The translations under genes were made by a program, and so were the position numbers. Under the pieces are notes generated by a model that saw only the letters and a program-made list of their open reading frames with translations, was not told the DNA's origin and did not search any database. DNA of 56,086 nt from positions 1 through 56,086 of the forward strand of contig CANIFU010000011.1 of NCBI GenBank assembly GCA_947466965.1. Direction: 5' to 3'. This DNA comes from Bacteroidota bacterium (GTDB lineage: Bacteria; Bacteroidota; Bacteroidia; 2-12-FULL-35-15). This document shows positions 40,643 through 51,425 of this stretch, piece by piece. The number at the start of each line of letters is the position of its first letter. The stretch's first letter is position 1.

Positions 40643-41506
40643 ATGAAAGGAATAATTTTAGCCGGAGGTTCCGGAACACGATTACATCCATTGACACTTG
40701 CTGTAAGCAAACAATTAATGCCGGTGTACGATAAACCAATGATCTATTATCCGCTTTCTGTTTTAATGATGGCTGGAATATCTGAGGTGCTCATCATTTC
40801 TACACCACATGATCTTCCCCAGTTTGAAAGATTGTTGGGTGATGGAGCTCGTCTTGGTTGTAAACTTAGTTATGCCGTTCAGGAAGTGCCCAACGGACTA
40901 GCACAAGCATTTGTAATCGGAGAAAAATTTATTGGTAACGATAAAGTAGCTTTGATTTTAGGCGATAATATTTTTTATGGTGCTGGTTTAGGAAGGTTGT
41001 TGCAACAGCATCAGGATCCTGAGGGAGGTGTTGTTTTTGCATATCATGTTTCAGATCCTGAACGATATGGTGTTGTCGAATTTGATTTAAATGGCAATGC
41101 CATTTCAATTGAGGAGAAACCCTTTAAACCAAAATCAAATTATGCCGTACCCGGATTGTATTTTTATGATAATAGCGTAGTAGAAGTTGCTAAAACATTG
41201 AAGCCAAGTGCCAGAGGTGAGTATGAGATCACAGATGTAAATAAATATTATTTGCAATCCGGAAAATTAAAAGTAGGAATCTTGGATAGAGGTACAGCTT
41301 GGTTGGATACCGGCACATTTGCTTCATTGACACAAGCCGGACAATTTGTTCAGGTGATCGAAGAGCGTCAGGGATTAAGAATTGGCTGTATCGAAGAAGT
41401 TGCTTATAGAATGGGATATATTAATAAAGAACAATTGAAAAAAATTGCCGAACCTTTATTGAAAAGTGGATATGGAACATATTTAATGAAATTAGCTGAA
41501 CAATAA
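40643..41506 (+). CDS. rfbA: Glucose-1-phosphate thymidylyltransferase
   Basis: 287 residues, normal for RmlA/Rfb[18 protein letters not shown] at 2-18 is the nucleotide-binding loop; the [20 protein letters not shown] stretch (about 94-113) and the [15 protein letters not shown] stretch (about 191-205) are conserved, with [10 protein letters not shown] near 223. It makes dTDP-glucose from dTTP and glucose-1-phosphate, the first step to dTDP-rhamnose and other deoxysugars. rfbB, rfbC and rfbD are absent from the window, which is unusual since they normally cluster. It sits between the RND transporter and the polyprenyl synthase, all on the same strand. Confidence 0.96.
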   Translation: MKGIILAGGSGTRLHPLTLAVSKQLMPVYDKPMIYYPLSVLMMAGISEVLIISTPHDLPQFERLLGDGARLGCKLSYAVQEVPNGLAQAFVIGEKFIGNDKVALILGDNIFYGAGLGRLLQQHQDPEGGVVFAYHVSDPERYGVVEFDLNGNAISIEEKPFKPKSNYAVPGLYFYDNSVVEVAKTLKPSARGEYEITDVNKYYLQSGKLKVGILDRGTAWLDTGTFASLTQAGQFVQVIEERQGLRIGCIEEVAYRMGYINKEQLKKIAEPLLKSGYGTYLMKLAEQ

Positions 41507-41525
41507 TTGAAAAATTACTAAGGAA

Positions 41526-42506
41526 TTGGATAAAATAATATCATATCAGCAACAGATAGAAGAGGCCTTAAAACACAAAAACTACGGTGCTAATCCTAAG
41601 GAATTATACGAACCTATTTCTTATATCATGTCGCTCGGTGGAAAACGATTGAGACCGGTTTTGGTATTTATGGCTTGCGATTTTTTTGACGGAGACTCTT
41701 CGAAAGTAATTCACCCTGCATTAGCAATTGAATTGTTTCATAATTTCACTTTAGTTCATGATGATTTGATGGACAACGCTCCATTGCGGAGAAATCAACA
41801 AACTGTTCATGAAAAATGGAACGATAATATTGCAATTCTAAGTGGTGATGCAATGATGGTTCGTGCATATCAGGAACTTTGTCTTGCCGACAAATCAATG
41901 CTACCTGCTTTGCTCGATATTTTTAGTGAAACAGCTGTAAAAGTATGCGAAGGGCAGCAATACGATATGAACTATGAGACAATGTCAAAAGTTTCAATTC
42001 AGCAATATATCAAAATGATTGAGCTAAAAACTGCTGTATTGTTGGGCGGAGCTTTAAAGATTGGAGCCATTATTGGCGGAGCAACAGAAGAAGATGCACA
42101 ACGATTATATGAATTTGGAAAACACATTGGAATTGCATTTCAATTGCAAGATGATATCCTCGATGTATACGCGGATGCAGCAAAATTTGGTAAACAAAAA
42201 GGAGGAGATATTATCGCTAACAAAAAAACATACCTACTTCTAAAAGCAATTGAGATGGCCGATGGTAACCGATATCTGAAAGAAGAATTGCATCAGTGGA
42301 TCAATGCGCCTCATTTTAATGCAACAGATAAAGTGGAAGCGGTTACCAATATTTATAATTTTTTAAATGTGAAAGAATTAGCCCTTAATGAAATGAAAAA
42401 ACAGTATGAGCTTGCAATTGCTTTCTTAAAAGAAATTCCCGTTGATGATGCTAAAAAGCAAGCCTTTATAAAATTTTCAGATAGTTTAATGGTGAGAGAA
42501 GTTTAG
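41526..42506 (+). CDS. Polyprenyl (octaprenyl-type) diphosphate synthase (TTG start)
   Basis: 326 residues from the TTG at 41526; no earlier ATG exists and the first internal ATG would remove the start of the fold. The first Asp-rich motif DDLMD (79-83) and the second, QDDILD (D209, D210, D213), are intact, with GGKRLRP at 38-44 and FQLQDD as usual. It elongates farnesyl diphosphate with IPP, giving the side chain of menaquinone or similar; product length cannot be read with confidence. It follows rfbA by 19 bases and precedes the ferredoxin gene by one base, so it lies in an operon. Confidence 0.92.
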   Translation: MDKIISYQQQIEEALKHKNYGANPKELYEPISYIMSLGGKRLRPVLVFMACDFFDGDSSKVIHPALAIELFHNFTLVHDDLMDNAPLRRNQQTVHEKWNDNIAILSGDAMMVRAYQELCLADKSMLPALLDIFSETAVKVCEGQQYDMNYETMSKVSIQQYIKMIELKTAVLLGGALKIGAIIGGATEEDAQRLYEFGKHIGIAFQLQDDILDVYADAAKFGKQKGGDIIANKKTYLLLKAIEMADGNRYLKEELHQWINAPHFNATDKVEAVTNIYNFLNVKELALNEMKKQYELAIAFLKEIPVDDAKKQAFIKFSDSLMVREV

Positions 42507-42507
42507 T

Positions 42508-42834
42508 ATGATCTATGATAAACACATATTTATTTGTACCAATCAAAGAGCTGTTCAAGCACCACGTAAAAGTTGTGGAGAAGCCCATGGAATGGAAATT
42601 GTTGATGCTTTTAAAAAGAAATTAAAAGAATTAAATCTTCCAATAAAACTGCGTGCACAAAAATCCGCTTGTCTCGATATTTGTGATTTTGGACAAACAC
42701 TGGTTATCTATCCTGAAGGTGTTTTTTATGTGGGAGTCGAATTAAGTGATGTGGAAGAGATCATTCACGAACACCTTATCAACGATCGAATAGTTGAACG
42801 ATTGAGGTTAGAAAATGTAAGGGCAAATAAATGA
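42508..42834 (+). CDS. Thioredoxin-like [2Fe-2S] ferredoxin
   Basis: 108 residues with four conserved cysteines (C10, C23, C55, C59) in FICTNQRAVQAPRKSCGEAHG and KSACLDICDFGQTLVIYPEG, the pattern of the thioredoxin-fold [2Fe-2S] ferredoxins (the 2Fe-2S Shethna/NuoE-like type). FGQTLVIYPEGVFYVGVEL is the typical strand after the fourth ligand. It transfers single electrons in the cytoplasm. It starts one base after the polyprenyl synthase stop and is translationally coupled with it; its physiological partner is unknown. ATG start. Confidence 0.88.
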   Translation: MIYDKHIFICTNQRAVQAPRKSCGEAHGMEIVDAFKKKLKELNLPIKLRAQKSACLDICDFGQTLVIYPEGVFYVGVELSDVEEIIHEHLINDRIVERLRLENVRANK

Positions 42835-42998
42835 ATTTTGTAAACACTTTGTTCTTATTTAGTGTTATTTTTTTTAAAAATTAATTAGATACTTTTCAAA
42901 TCAATATGAATTCTATTAAAATTGATTTTTTATAATTTAAACACTACACTTTCTGCTCCTTCATAGGGTTTTTCTAAAATAATAAGGTGCACCACAAA

Positions 42999-43358
42999 AT
43001 GAACTTCAGGGATCTTTCTAAATATATAAATCGGTTGGATTTGATAAAAGATACGGCCAATCAGATCATAAAAGATTTTGATATGTTTGCCATGGACGTT
43101 AAGTTTTCAGGTAATGCATACAATGCATATGAAGAACTCTTCGAACAGATAGAACCACACATCAAAAAATTGATTGATACCAATCAATCGAAATTTATGG
43201 GCATTCTCTACCGTATTGATTTGAGTGATGAGCAGATTAAAAAGGCGGTGCAAGAGAATACTTCTGAACCCTTTTCTGCAATTGTAACCGATCTCATTAT
43301 AAAACGGGAATTGCAAAAGGTTGTAATACGGAATCATTATAAATCTCAGCATTCGTAA
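42999..43358 (+). CDS. Small helical protein of unknown function
   Basis: 119 residues from the ATG at 42999 (MNFRDLSKYINRLDLIKDTA); a GTG four codons upstream (42987) is possible. It is predicted largely helical and charged (KLIDTNQSKFMGILYRIDLS, LIIKRELQKVVIRN), with no signal peptide or cysteine motif. I recognise no family with certainty. It stands in its own small unit ahead of the sucA promoter, with 165 bases of AT-rich DNA upstream in which I see nothing else. Confidence 0.6.
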   Translation: MNFRDLSKYINRLDLIKDTANQIIKDFDMFAMDVKFSGNAYNAYEELFEQIEPHIKKLIDTNQSKFMGILYRIDLSDEQIKKAVQENTSEPFSAIVTDLIIKRELQKVVIRNHYKSQHS

Positions 43359-43392
43359 TAGTTGATGTCGTTTTCAGAAAAGCCCCTAATTC

Positions 43393-43424
43393 TTTCCCTT
43401 TTTCGTCTAAAAACCTTAAATTTG
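43393..43424 (+). promoter_or_regulatory. Promoter of sucA-odhB
   Basis: TAAATTTG (43417-43424) fits the -7 consensus, and TTTC (43393-43396) is 20 bases upstream, three of four matches to TTTG. Predicted start near 43431, about 22 bases before the sucA ATG. Confidence 0.6.
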
Positions 43425-43452
43425 CTCCCTTAAACGAGAAACATAGAGATTT

Positions 43453-46194
43453 ATGGATAAGTTTTCATTTTTAGGTAATGGTGATGTTGTTGCAATTGAA
43501 GAATTGTTCCAGCAATATTTGAAGGATGCAAATACTGTTGAACCGGATTGGCGACAATTTTTTGCAGGGTTTGAATTTGCCCGTAAAAATTATGAAGATG
43601 CTGGTGAGATTCCTCAAAACGTAAAAAAAGAGTTTGACGTTATAAGTTTAATTAATGCCTATCGCTCTCGCGGACATTTGTTTACACTAACAAATCCGGT
43701 TCGTGAGCGAAGAAAATATGCTCCAACACTTGATATTGAAAATTTTGGATTGGGTCAGGCGGATCTTGAAACGGTCTTTCAGGCAGGATCACAATTGGGA
43801 ATCGGTGCTTCCAAATTAAAAGATATTGTAGCACATCTTACTCAGACATATTGCCAATCCATAGGTGCAGAGTATATGTATATCCGTACTCCTGAGATTG
43901 TTAATTGGCTTCAGGATAAAATGGAAGGCAGTAAGAATACGCCCACGTTTTCACTCGATGAAAAGAAAGTAATCCTGAATAAATTAAACCAGGCGGTTGT
44001 ATTCGAAAATTTCCTGCATACTAAATTTGTTGGTCAAAAACGTTTTTCATTGGAAGGTGCAGAAACAGCTATTCCCGCTTTAGATGCTGTGTGTGAAAAA
44101 GGTGCTGATCTGGGAATCGAGGATTTTGTTATTGGAATGGCGCATCGCGGTCGCTTGAATGTATTGGCGAATATCCTTAACAAAACATATAAAGATATTT
44201 TTACTGAATTTGAAGGACGCCCTTCCGAAGATTCAGTTTTTGATGGTGATGTGAAATATCACATGGGCTATTCAAGTGATCAGAAATCAAATAAAGGGAA
44301 ACCAGTTCATTTAAGTTTGACTCCCAATCCTTCGCATTTAGAGGCCGTTGATCCAGTGGTTGAAGGTATTGCACGTGCTAAGATTGATAATTTACATGGA
44401 GGAGATCTGAAAAAGGTTTGTCCGATTTTAATTCATGGTGACGGAGCTTTAGCCGGACAAGGTATTGTGTATGAAGTTTTACAAATGAGTCAGTTGGAAG
44501 GTTATAAAACCGGAGGAACAATTCATTTGGTAATTAATAATCAGGTTGGTTTTACAACCAATTATTTAGATGCACGCTCAAGTACATATTGTACGGATGT
44601 TGCAAAAACAGTTTTATCACCAGTGTTTCACGTAAACGGAGATGATGTAGAAGCTCTGGTGTATGTATGTCAATTGGCAATGGAATTTCGTCAGACTTTC
44701 CACCGTGATGTTTTCATTGATGTATTGTGTTATCGTAAATATGGTCACAATGAAGGTGATGAGCCTCGTTTCACACAGCCTCTTTTATATAAGGCAATCG
44801 CTACACATCCAAATCCAAGAGAAATTTATTTGAAACAATTGTTAGCGGAAGGCTCAATTTCTGCCGACCTTGCAAAGGAAATGGAAACGAATTTCAAAAA
44901 TCTTTTGCAGGGGAAATTAGACGAAGCAAAACAAACAGAAAAAGCAAAGATTACATCTTTTCTTGAAGGTCAATGGAAAGGTTTGAAGATGGCAGATGCA
45001 AAAGCATTTGATAAATCGCCTGAAACAGGAATTGATAAAAAGTCGTTTTTGGAAATTGCAAGAAAGACAGTTGAATTGCCGAAAGACAAAAAGTTTTTTA
45101 ATAAAATCCAGAAATTGTTTGATGATCGTGCAGCAATGATTGCTAACGATAGTTACGACTGGGCGATGGGTGAATTGTTGGCATATGCTTCCTTGATGAA
45201 TGAAGGGCATAATGTGCGTTTCAGCGGACAAGATGTTGAGCGTGGAACGTTCTCTCACCGTCATGCAATTGTGAAAGTAGAGGACTCAGAAGAAGAATAT
45301 ACTCCCTTAAATAATTTCGGAGCCAAGGGTAAATTAAGTATATACAACTCTTTGCTTTCTGAATATGGTGTTTTAGGTTATGAGTTTGGTTACGCCATGT
45401 CAACACCAAATGCCTTAACAATCTGGGAAGCACAATTTGGTGATTTCTTCAATGGCGCACAGATTATTATTGATCAATTTATTACTTCCGCGGAAGCGAA
45501 ATGGAGAAGAATGAACGGATTAGTTATGTTGTTACCGCATGGCTACGAAGGAATGGGGCCAGAACATTCAAGTGCCCGATTGGAGCGTTTTTTACAACAG
45601 TGTGCCGGCAATAATATGCAAATTGTGAATTGTACAACACCGGCAAATCAATTTCATGTTTTACGCAGACAAATCAAACGTGATTTCAGAAAACCGTTGA
45701 TCTGTTTCACTCCTAAAAAATTATTACGCTATCCTACTTGTGTTTCATCTGTGAAAGATTTTACGAATGGTGGATTTCAGGAAGTGATCGATGATTCAAC
45801 TGCAGTTGTGAAGTCTGTGAAAAAAGTAGTTTTCTGTTCTGGTAAAATTTATTATGATCTGATTGAAGGAAAAGAAAAAGCTGATGCAAGCGATGTTGCA
45901 ATTGTTCGGATGGAACAATTATATCCTTTTCCAGCAAAACAATTAGGTGCGATCATTGAAAAGTATAAAGGAGCATCAGATTTTGTATGGGCACAAGAAG
46001 AACCTGAAAACATGGGCGCTTGGGCACATATCATGCGTTTCTTTGGTAAACACATAGAAACAAAAGGAGTGACATTGAAATATGTTGGAAGAGCTGAAAA
46101 TGCAAGTCCGGCAACCGGTTTTTCGAAATCACATGCAGAACAACAACAGAATATAATTGATGCAATTGTATCCAGACAATTAGTAACTAAATAA
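43453..46194 (+). CDS. sucA: 2-oxoglutarate dehydrogenase E1 component
   Basis: Thiamine-diphosphate-dependent E1 of the 2-oxoglutarate dehydrogenase complex (TCA cycle), 913 residues. The N terminus ([20 protein letters not shown]) is the E2-binding arm. HIMS-like [37 protein letters not shown] (thiamine pyrophosphate GDG motif) and [20 protein letters not shown] are the typical E1 elements; [20 protein letters not shown] and [10 protein letters not shown]-type regions follow in the transketolase-like C half. ATG start. The E2 gene follows 34 bases later; E3 is elsewhere. Confidence 0.97.
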   Translation: MDKFSFLGNGDVVAIEELFQQYLKDANTVEPDWRQFFAGFEFARKNYEDAGEIPQNVKKEFDVISLINAYRSRGHLFTLTNPVRERRKYAPTLDIENFGLGQADLETVFQAGSQLGIGASKLKDIVAHLTQTYCQSIGAEYMYIRTPEIVNWLQDKMEGSKNTPTFSLDEKKVILNKLNQAVVFENFLHTKFVGQKRFSLEGAETAIPALDAVCEKGADLGIEDFVIGMAHRGRLNVLANILNKTYKDIFTEFEGRPSEDSVFDGDVKYHMGYSSDQKSNKGKPVHLSLTPNPSHLEAVDPVVEGIARAKIDNLHGGDLKKVCPILIHGDGALAGQGIVYEVLQMSQLEGYKTGGTIHLVINNQVGFTTNYLDARSSTYCTDVAKTVLSPVFHVNGDDVEALVYVCQLAMEFRQTFHRDVFIDVLCYRKYGHNEGDEPRFTQPLLYKAIATHPNPREIYLKQLLAEGSISADLAKEMETNFKNLLQGKLDEAKQTEKAKITSFLEGQWKGLKMADAKAFDKSPETGIDKKSFLEIARKTVELPKDKKFFNKIQKLFDDRAAMIANDSYDWAMGELLAYASLMNEGHNVRFSGQDVERGTFSHRHAIVKVEDSEEEYTPLNNFGAKGKLSIYNSLLSEYGVLGYEFGYAMSTPNALTIWEAQFGDFFNGAQIIIDQFITSAEAKWRRMNGLVMLLPHGYEGMGPEHSSARLERFLQQCAGNNMQIVNCTTPANQFHVLRRQIKRDFRKPLICFTPKKLLRYPTCVSSVKDFTNGGFQEVIDDSTAVVKSVKKVVFCSGKIYYDLIEGKEKADASDVAIVRMEQLYPFPAKQLGAIIEKYKGASDFVWAQEEPENMGAWAHIMRFFGKHIETKGVTLKYVGRAENASPATGFSKSHAEQQQNIIDAIVSRQLVTK

Positions 46195-46228
46195 TTTACT
46201 AAAAGACAAACGACTAAAGACTAAAATT

Positions 46229-47458
46229 ATGGCAATAGTAGAAATGAAAGTACCTAGCCCGGGTGAATCAATTACAGAAGTTGTAATTGCACGTTGGCTG
46301 AAAAAAGACGGTGAGTATGTCGAAAAAGATGAAGAAGTTGCAGAAGTAGATTCTGATAAGGCTACATTAACAATCAATGCGGAGGAGTCTGGAGCAATTA
46401 AACTATTAGCTGCAGAAGGCGATACCGTAAAAGTTGGTCAGGTAGTTTGTTCTGTTGATACAAGTGTAAAAGGTGAAAGTAAACCGAAAGTAGAAGCGAA
46501 AAAAGAGCTTGTAAAAGAAACTGCGACTCCGGTTGTTGTGGCAACAAAATCTGATTCCTATGCTTCAGGTACTCCTTCTCCAGCTGCAAAAAAGTTGATG
46601 GATGAAAATAATGTACCTGCTAATAAAGTTGCCGCAACAGGAAAAGATGGACGCATCACCAAAGGCGATGTATTGTTTACATTAGCGAATGGTTTCGATT
46701 CGTCATCAACATCTGGTTGGGGTGGTAGCCGAGATACTGATCGTGCGAAGATGACTCCATTGCGTAAAAAATTAGCACAGCGTTTAGTTTCTGTGAAAAA
46801 CGAAACAGCGATGTTGACTACTTTTAATGAAGTTGATATGAGTGCTATTTATGCTATGCGGGCTAAGTATAAAGAAAAATTTAAAGATGTGCACGGAACT
46901 AATTTGGGCTTCATGAGTTTCTTTACTAAAGCTGTGACAGAAGCATTAAATTTGTTTCCGGCAGTAAATGCAATGATAGATGGAGAAGAAATTGTTTATC
47001 ATAAATATGCTGACATCGGTATTGCTGTCAGTGCTCCGAAAGGGTTGGTTGTTCCTGTTGTTCGTAATGCGGAGCAATTGAGTTTGGCTGGAATTGAAAC
47101 AGCTATTAAGAATTTAGCCTTGAAGGCACGCGATAATAAAATTACATTGGAAGATATGAGTGGCGGAACATTTACAATCACCAATGGTGGTGTTTTTGGT
47201 TCGATGATGAGTACTCCGATTATCAATCCTCCACAGAGTGCAATTTTAGGTATGCACAATGTGGTTGATCGTCCGGTTGCAGTTAACGGGCAAGTTGTTA
47301 TTCGCCCGATGATGTACGTTGCTTTATCATACGATCACCGAATCATTGACGGGCGTGAGTCGGTTGGATTTCTTGTGAAAGTAAAAGAGATGTTAGAAAA
47401 CCCTACAAAAATGTTGTTTGGCGGTAAAGACCCGAATGAGATCGTATTGGGATTGTAA
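46229..47458 (+). CDS. odhB: 2-oxoglutarate dehydrogenase E2 (dihydrolipoyl succinyltransferase)
   Basis: 409 residues. A lipoyl domain (1 to about 75) carries the modified lysine K44 in [10 protein letters not shown] peripheral-subunit-binding domain ([20 protein letters not shown], near 113-132) and a C-terminal catalytic domain with [16 protein letters not shown] (H370, D374) complete the enzyme. It transfers succinyl groups to CoA in the core of the complex. Translated just after sucA and ended by a strong hairpin. The G-W-G-G-S linker is short, as is usual in this phylum. Confidence 0.96.
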   Translation: MAIVEMKVPSPGESITEVVIARWLKKDGEYVEKDEEVAEVDSDKATLTINAEESGAIKLLAAEGDTVKVGQVVCSVDTSVKGESKPKVEAKKELVKETATPVVVATKSDSYASGTPSPAAKKLMDENNVPANKVAATGKDGRITKGDVLFTLANGFDSSSTSGWGGSRDTDRAKMTPLRKKLAQRLVSVKNETAMLTTFNEVDMSAIYAMRAKYKEKFKDVHGTNLGFMSFFTKAVTEALNLFPAVNAMIDGEEIVYHKYADIGIAVSAPKGLVVPVVRNAEQLSLAGIETAIKNLALKARDNKITLEDMSGGTFTITNGGVFGSMMSTPIINPPQSAILGMHNVVDRPVAVNGQVVIRPMMYVALSYDHRIIDGRESVGFLVKVKEMLENPTKMLFGGKDPNEIVLGL

Positions 47459-47471
47459 TGTTATTAATCTT

Positions 47472-47509
47472 AAAAAAAAAGGCTTCCGGAATTCCGGAAG
47501 CCTTTTTTT
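47472..47509. terminator. Bidirectional terminator after odhB and the SRPBCC gene
   Basis: A perfect 22-base palindrome (GGCTTCCGGAA/TTCCGGAAGCC, 47481-47502) lies between an A-run and a T-run, so it ends transcripts from both sides. Both flanking genes run towards it. Confidence 0.95.
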
Positions 47510-47954
47510 ATTTGAATAAATTGGTCAGTATTTTTTCTCTGTATGCAAAAATACCCTTTACCTTTTTTTCAATAAAGAGTTTGTTGATAATAGGTTCTAG
47601 AAACCAGCCCGGAGAAAGAAATTGAACGTGATCATTCATGATTGTTTTGCCATCTTTTTCTTCAAAAGTGTGTTCGTGGATCCAAACACGGTAGGGTCCT
47701 TTCAGTTGTTTATCGACAAATCGCTTGTTGGGTTCCCACTCACTTATTTCTGTTTGCCAGTTAAATGGAATGCCATTTACCTTTATTTTATAATCGATTA
47801 GCGTTCCTTTTTTTATGATAATAGGTAAAGGAGTCAGAATTTTAAACTGCATATCCGGGGGAGTAATTTTATTCAGATTTTCAGCGTTGCTGAAGAATTC
47901 AAAAACCTCGGAAAGGGGTTTGTTTATAACTGTTGTTTTGGTTAGAATGTGCAT
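47508..47954 (-). CDS. SRPBCC-family protein
   Basis: 148 residues with a single START/Bet v1-like fold: TTVINKPLSEVFEFFSNAEN, followed by LNKITPPDMQFKIL at the start and ISEWEPNKRFVDKQLKGPYR, then VWIHEHTFEEKDGKTIMNDH in the middle. SRPBCC proteins bind hydrophobic ligands or act as cyclases; this subgroup is uncharacterised. ATG start. It is alone on the minus strand, with a 230-base AT-rich upstream gap to the lipoprotein gene (47955-48187) in which I see nothing. Confidence 0.75.
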   Translation of the reverse strand: MHILTKTTVINKPLSEVFEFFSNAENLNKITPPDMQFKILTPLPIIIKKGTLIDYKIKVNGIPFNWQTEISEWEPNKRFVDKQLKGPYRVWIHEHTFEEKDGKTIMNDHVQFLSPGWFLEPIINKLFIEKKVKGIFAYREKILTNLFK

Positions 47955-48187
47955 GGCTTTTTAATTTATTAAACAAGAGAAAGTTAAAAAAGTTTAATAA
48001 TTATTTCTTTCACTCATTGTTTCGTATTTCATCTTAAAGGCTTTTAAAGAAGAAAGGGAGTTAGGTCAGTTATCCAAAGGGGAATAAAACGATAATACGT
48101 TGAAAGCATCAACATCAAAAGAAGTATAAGGTGATAGGGCTATTCAAAAAAAAGCAATTGGAAGAAAATAATTTCTTGTAATATTTT

Positions 48188-49279
48188 TTAAGGGATTGTA
48201 AAATCAATCAATGTATTCACATTTTGTGTACCTAAAGCAGATAAAGAGAATGTGTTCGTGAGATTAGAGCTCATCCAATCACCGGAAGAAAATGTGCCAT
48301 CGCTATTTGCATCATAAAGTGAGTACAAATAATAACTTCCGGGATGCATATAATTAAACGTAAAAGAATTATCCGTTGAGGCTAAAAAAACATATCGTGA
48401 CCGGTATTTTAATTGAGCAGGAATAAATGTAAATCCCGAGAATAGTGGCTGTGTTGTAATCATTAAAAATATTTTTTTTGCAGGGTCGGGAATGTGGCTC
48501 CCATCAAAACTAACATTCACTGTAGTTTGTCCTAAATAGGGTTGGGAAGATTCGTTATAAGGATCAATTGCAAGGTCAGCAGTAGAATAATAAATGGCTT
48601 CAGTTCTTCCATCGAATGTAGTAGAAAAATCTTTTACCATTTGTTTTTGGGGAAAGCTAAATGCTGTAATTGCTGCTTGTGCTCCAGTATTGTCTTGCAG
48701 TTTAGCTTTCCACAGCATATGTGTTTGTGCATTTGGTAAAGAATTATACACGTTTGTGTATACGTGTAGGATTAAGCTGTCGTCTTTAAAAAGCACATTG
48801 GTGTATACCCTGTTTTTCCCTGCTTTAAAGTCAGAAAACCTATAAAAATAATTGTTTGTAGTTTCTGAAACGCTATCAATAACTGCATAGGCAATGCGCT
48901 GAGAACCGGCGAATGCTCCACCGTTTCGGAAGGCCATTTTATATGCTCCGGCATGCTTTACAATAAAGAAGCTCATTAAGATATTGTTCACTGAATCTAG
49001 TTCGTTTTTTGCTGAAACCTGTGCACCGGAAACAGGACGCATATCAACGATCCATTCGGGAAATCCACCTAGTGGTGTTGATGAAGATACCGGTCCGTTC
49101 CAAATTCCAGGTAAATGGGAAAGGATAGAGTAGCCTGCTACAGAAGTGGAAGCATCGATTCCTGTTGTCCCGATTGGTGGAGGACTTGTTTCATCGCTAT
49201 CGTTTTTGTCCTTGCAGGAAGTGACAAATAATGAAATAAAAATACTAAGTAGAAGAGGAATTCTGAAAGACGTTTTCAT
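48188..49279 (-). CDS. Lipoprotein with beta-rich mature region, function unknown
   Basis: 363 residues. The N terminus IPLLLSIFISLFVTSCKDKN has a lipobox ending in Cys22, followed by an acidic/Ser/Pro linker. The mature part is beta-rich: a GIWNGPVSSSTPLGGFPEW stretch near residue 60, VNVSFDGSHI and GYSI segments, and a C-terminal YYLYSLYDANSDGTFSSGDW with a D-x-N-x-D-G calcium-binding-like loop. The pattern fits outer-membrane surface proteins of Bacteroidota, with no known enzyme or transport motif. ATG start. It is divergent from acs across 70 bases. Confidence 0.65.
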   Translation of the reverse strand: MKTSFRIPLLLSIFISLFVTSCKDKNDSDETSPPPIGTTGIDASTSVAGYSILSHLPGIWNGPVSSSTPLGGFPEWIVDMRPVSGAQVSAKNELDSVNNILMSFFIVKHAGAYKMAFRNGGAFAGSQRIAYAVIDSVSETTNNYFYRFSDFKAGKNRVYTNVLFKDDSLILHVYTNVYNSLPNAQTHMLWKAKLQDNTGAQAAITAFSFPQKQMVKDFSTTFDGRTEAIYYSTADLAIDPYNESSQPYLGQTTVNVSFDGSHIPDPAKKIFLMITTQPLFSGFTFIPAQLKYRSRYVFLASTDNSFTFNYMHPGSYYLYSLYDANSDGTFSSGDWMSSNLTNTFSLSALGTQNVNTLIDFTIP

Positions 49280-49349
49280 ATTTTGTATTTTGATATTTAA
49301 ATTTAGTAAATATTTTTCTTAACTTAGAATAATCTTATATTTTAAAATT

Positions 49350-51242
49350 ATGGCACGCATCTCCTCATTCGAAGAATATCAAGTAGAATATCAAAAAAGT
49401 ATTGAAACGCCTGAAGCTTTCTGGGCAGAAAAAGCAAATCAATTTCTTTGGTCAAAAAAATGGGACAAAGTTTTGGATTGGAATTTTTCTGAACCAAAAT
49501 TTGAATGGTTTGTAGGTGGTAAATTAAATATAACAGAAAATTGTCTGGATAGACATTTGCCAGCGCGCGCTGATCAAATTGCCTACTATTGGGAACCAAA
49601 TGATCCGGATGAAAAAGCAGTTCAATTCACCTATAAACAATTACACGAACACGTTTGCAAATTTGCGAATGTTTTAAAAAACAATGGCGCTAAAAAAGGA
49701 GATCGTATTTGTATTTATCTGCCAATGGTTCCCGAGTTAGCGATTGCATTATTAGCATGTGCTCGAATTGGTGCTGTTCATTCAGTTGTTTTTGGAGGTT
49801 TTTCAGCTGCAGCATTATCCAGTCGAATTCAAGATAGTGATTGTAACATTGTAGTAACGAGTGATGGTGCTTATCGCGGAGCAAAAGGTATACCAATGAA
49901 AGATGTGGTGGATGAAGCATTGGAAATTTGTCCTTCAGTTTCAAAAGTAATCGTTCTTGAACGAACACAAACCTTCATTAAGATAAAAGAGGGAAGGGAT
50001 GTTATGCTTGCGAATGAATTAGAAAAAGTTACTGCAGATTGTCCTCCAGAGCAAATGGATGCAGAGGATATGTTGTTTATTTTATATACATCCGGTTCAA
50101 CAGGAAAACCCAAAGGCGTTGTTCATACCTGCGGTGGTTATATGGTATATACGCATTTTACATTCGAAAATGTTTTTCAATACCGAGACAACGAAGTGTT
50201 TTGGTGTACTGCGGATATTGGTTGGATAACTGGCCATTCCTATATTGTGTACGCTCCCCTTTTGGCTGGAGCAACATCCGTTTTGTTTGAAGGAATTCCA
50301 ACCTATCCGGATGCGGGTCGTTTTTGGAGCGTAATAGATAAATATAAAGTGAATATTTTTTATACTGCCCCAACCGCTATCAGAGCGCTCGAAGCTGCAG
50401 GATTAGATTTTGTTAAGCCTTATAAATTAGATTCATTAAGAGTGTTGGGAAGTGTTGGGGAGCCCATAAATGAAGAAGCATGGAATTGGTATAATTTAAA
50501 TATCGGCAAAGGTAATTGCCCGATTGTTGATACGTGGTGGCAAACAGAAACTGGTGGTATGATGATTTCTCCAATGGCTGGAATTACAAAAACAAAACCT
50601 GGCTATGCAACATTGCCACTGCCAGGGATTCAACCTATATTAGTAGATGATAAAGGAAAAGAAATTATCGGAAATGGAGTAGAAGGAAATTTGTGCATCA
50701 AGTTCCCTTGGCCTTCTATCGTAAGGACAACCTATGGTGATCATGATCGTTGCCGTACCAATTATTTCACAACATACCCTGGATTATATTTTACAGGTGA
50801 TGGCTGTAAACGTGATGAAGACGGGTATTATAGAATAACCGGGCGCGTTGATGATGTCATGAATGTCAGCGGACATCGCATTGGCACCGCTGAAGTGGAA
50901 AGTGCAATTAATATGCATCCAGATATTGTTGAAAGTGCCGTTGTGGGTTATCCGCATGATATTAAAGGACAAGGAATTTATGCCTATGTGATTTGTACGA
51001 ATGCAAATAAAGATATTGATCTCTTGCGAAAAGAAATTCTGGCAGAGGTAACAAAGGTAATTGGTGCAATTGCAAAACCTGATAAAATTCAAATAGTAAG
51101 CGGATTACCTAAAACGAGGAGTGGGAAAATCATGCGCAGGATCTTGCGCAAAGTTGCTGAAGGAGATGTTTCTAATTTGGGTGATACATCAACATTACTA
51201 GATCCGGCTGTTGTTGATGAAATTAAGATAGGTGCCTTGTAA
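49350..51242 (+). CDS. acs: Acetyl-CoA synthetase
   Basis: 630 residues, normal for AMP-forming acetate-CoA ligases. FILYTSGSTGKPKGVVHTCG is the P-loop; WTA-like DIGWITGHSYIVYAPLLAGA, DTWWQTETGGMMI and ITGRVDDVMNVSGHRIGTAE follow. The C terminus carries the regulatory acetylation lysine K593 in TRSGKIMRRILRK. It activates acetate to acetyl-CoA and scavenges acetate in the cytoplasm. ATG start. No promoter box of high quality was found in the 70 bases upstream. Confidence 0.97.
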   Translation: MARISSFEEYQVEYQKSIETPEAFWAEKANQFLWSKKWDKVLDWNFSEPKFEWFVGGKLNITENCLDRHLPARADQIAYYWEPNDPDEKAVQFTYKQLHEHVCKFANVLKNNGAKKGDRICIYLPMVPELAIALLACARIGAVHSVVFGGFSAAALSSRIQDSDCNIVVTSDGAYRGAKGIPMKDVVDEALEICPSVSKVIVLERTQTFIKIKEGRDVMLANELEKVTADCPPEQMDAEDMLFILYTSGSTGKPKGVVHTCGGYMVYTHFTFENVFQYRDNEVFWCTADIGWITGHSYIVYAPLLAGATSVLFEGIPTYPDAGRFWSVIDKYKVNIFYTAPTAIRALEAAGLDFVKPYKLDSLRVLGSVGEPINEEAWNWYNLNIGKGNCPIVDTWWQTETGGMMISPMAGITKTKPGYATLPLPGIQPILVDDKGKEIIGNGVEGNLCIKFPWPSIVRTTYGDHDRCRTNYFTTYPGLYFTGDGCKRDEDGYYRITGRVDDVMNVSGHRIGTAEVESAINMHPDIVESAVVGYPHDIKGQGIYAYVICTNANKDIDLLRKEILAEVTKVIGAIAKPDKIQIVSGLPKTRSGKIMRRILRKVAEGDVSNLGDTSTLLDPAVVDEIKIGAL

Positions 51243-51376
51243 AAAAATCTTCGACCAAATTCATTGTAAATTTCTATAATTTAAGATCGTTTTTAAAAAA
51301 CATCTCGGCAGTTGGACTCATTATTTTTAAATGCATTGAAAAAACAGTGAAAAAAAATGCCAAAATATCTTAAAAC

Positions 51377-51408
51377 TTTGGTAATTATTGAATAGTGCCC
51401 TATCTTCG
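51377..51408 (+). promoter_or_regulatory. Promoter of the mannosyltransferase gene
   Basis: TTTG (51377-51380), exactly 20 bases of spacer and TATCTTCG (51401-51408, one base off TAnnTTTG) fit the Bacteroidota promoter. The predicted start is about ten bases before the GTG start codon, so the leader is very short. Confidence 0.7.
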
Positions 51409-51425
51409 TTATCTAATATAAAGCT

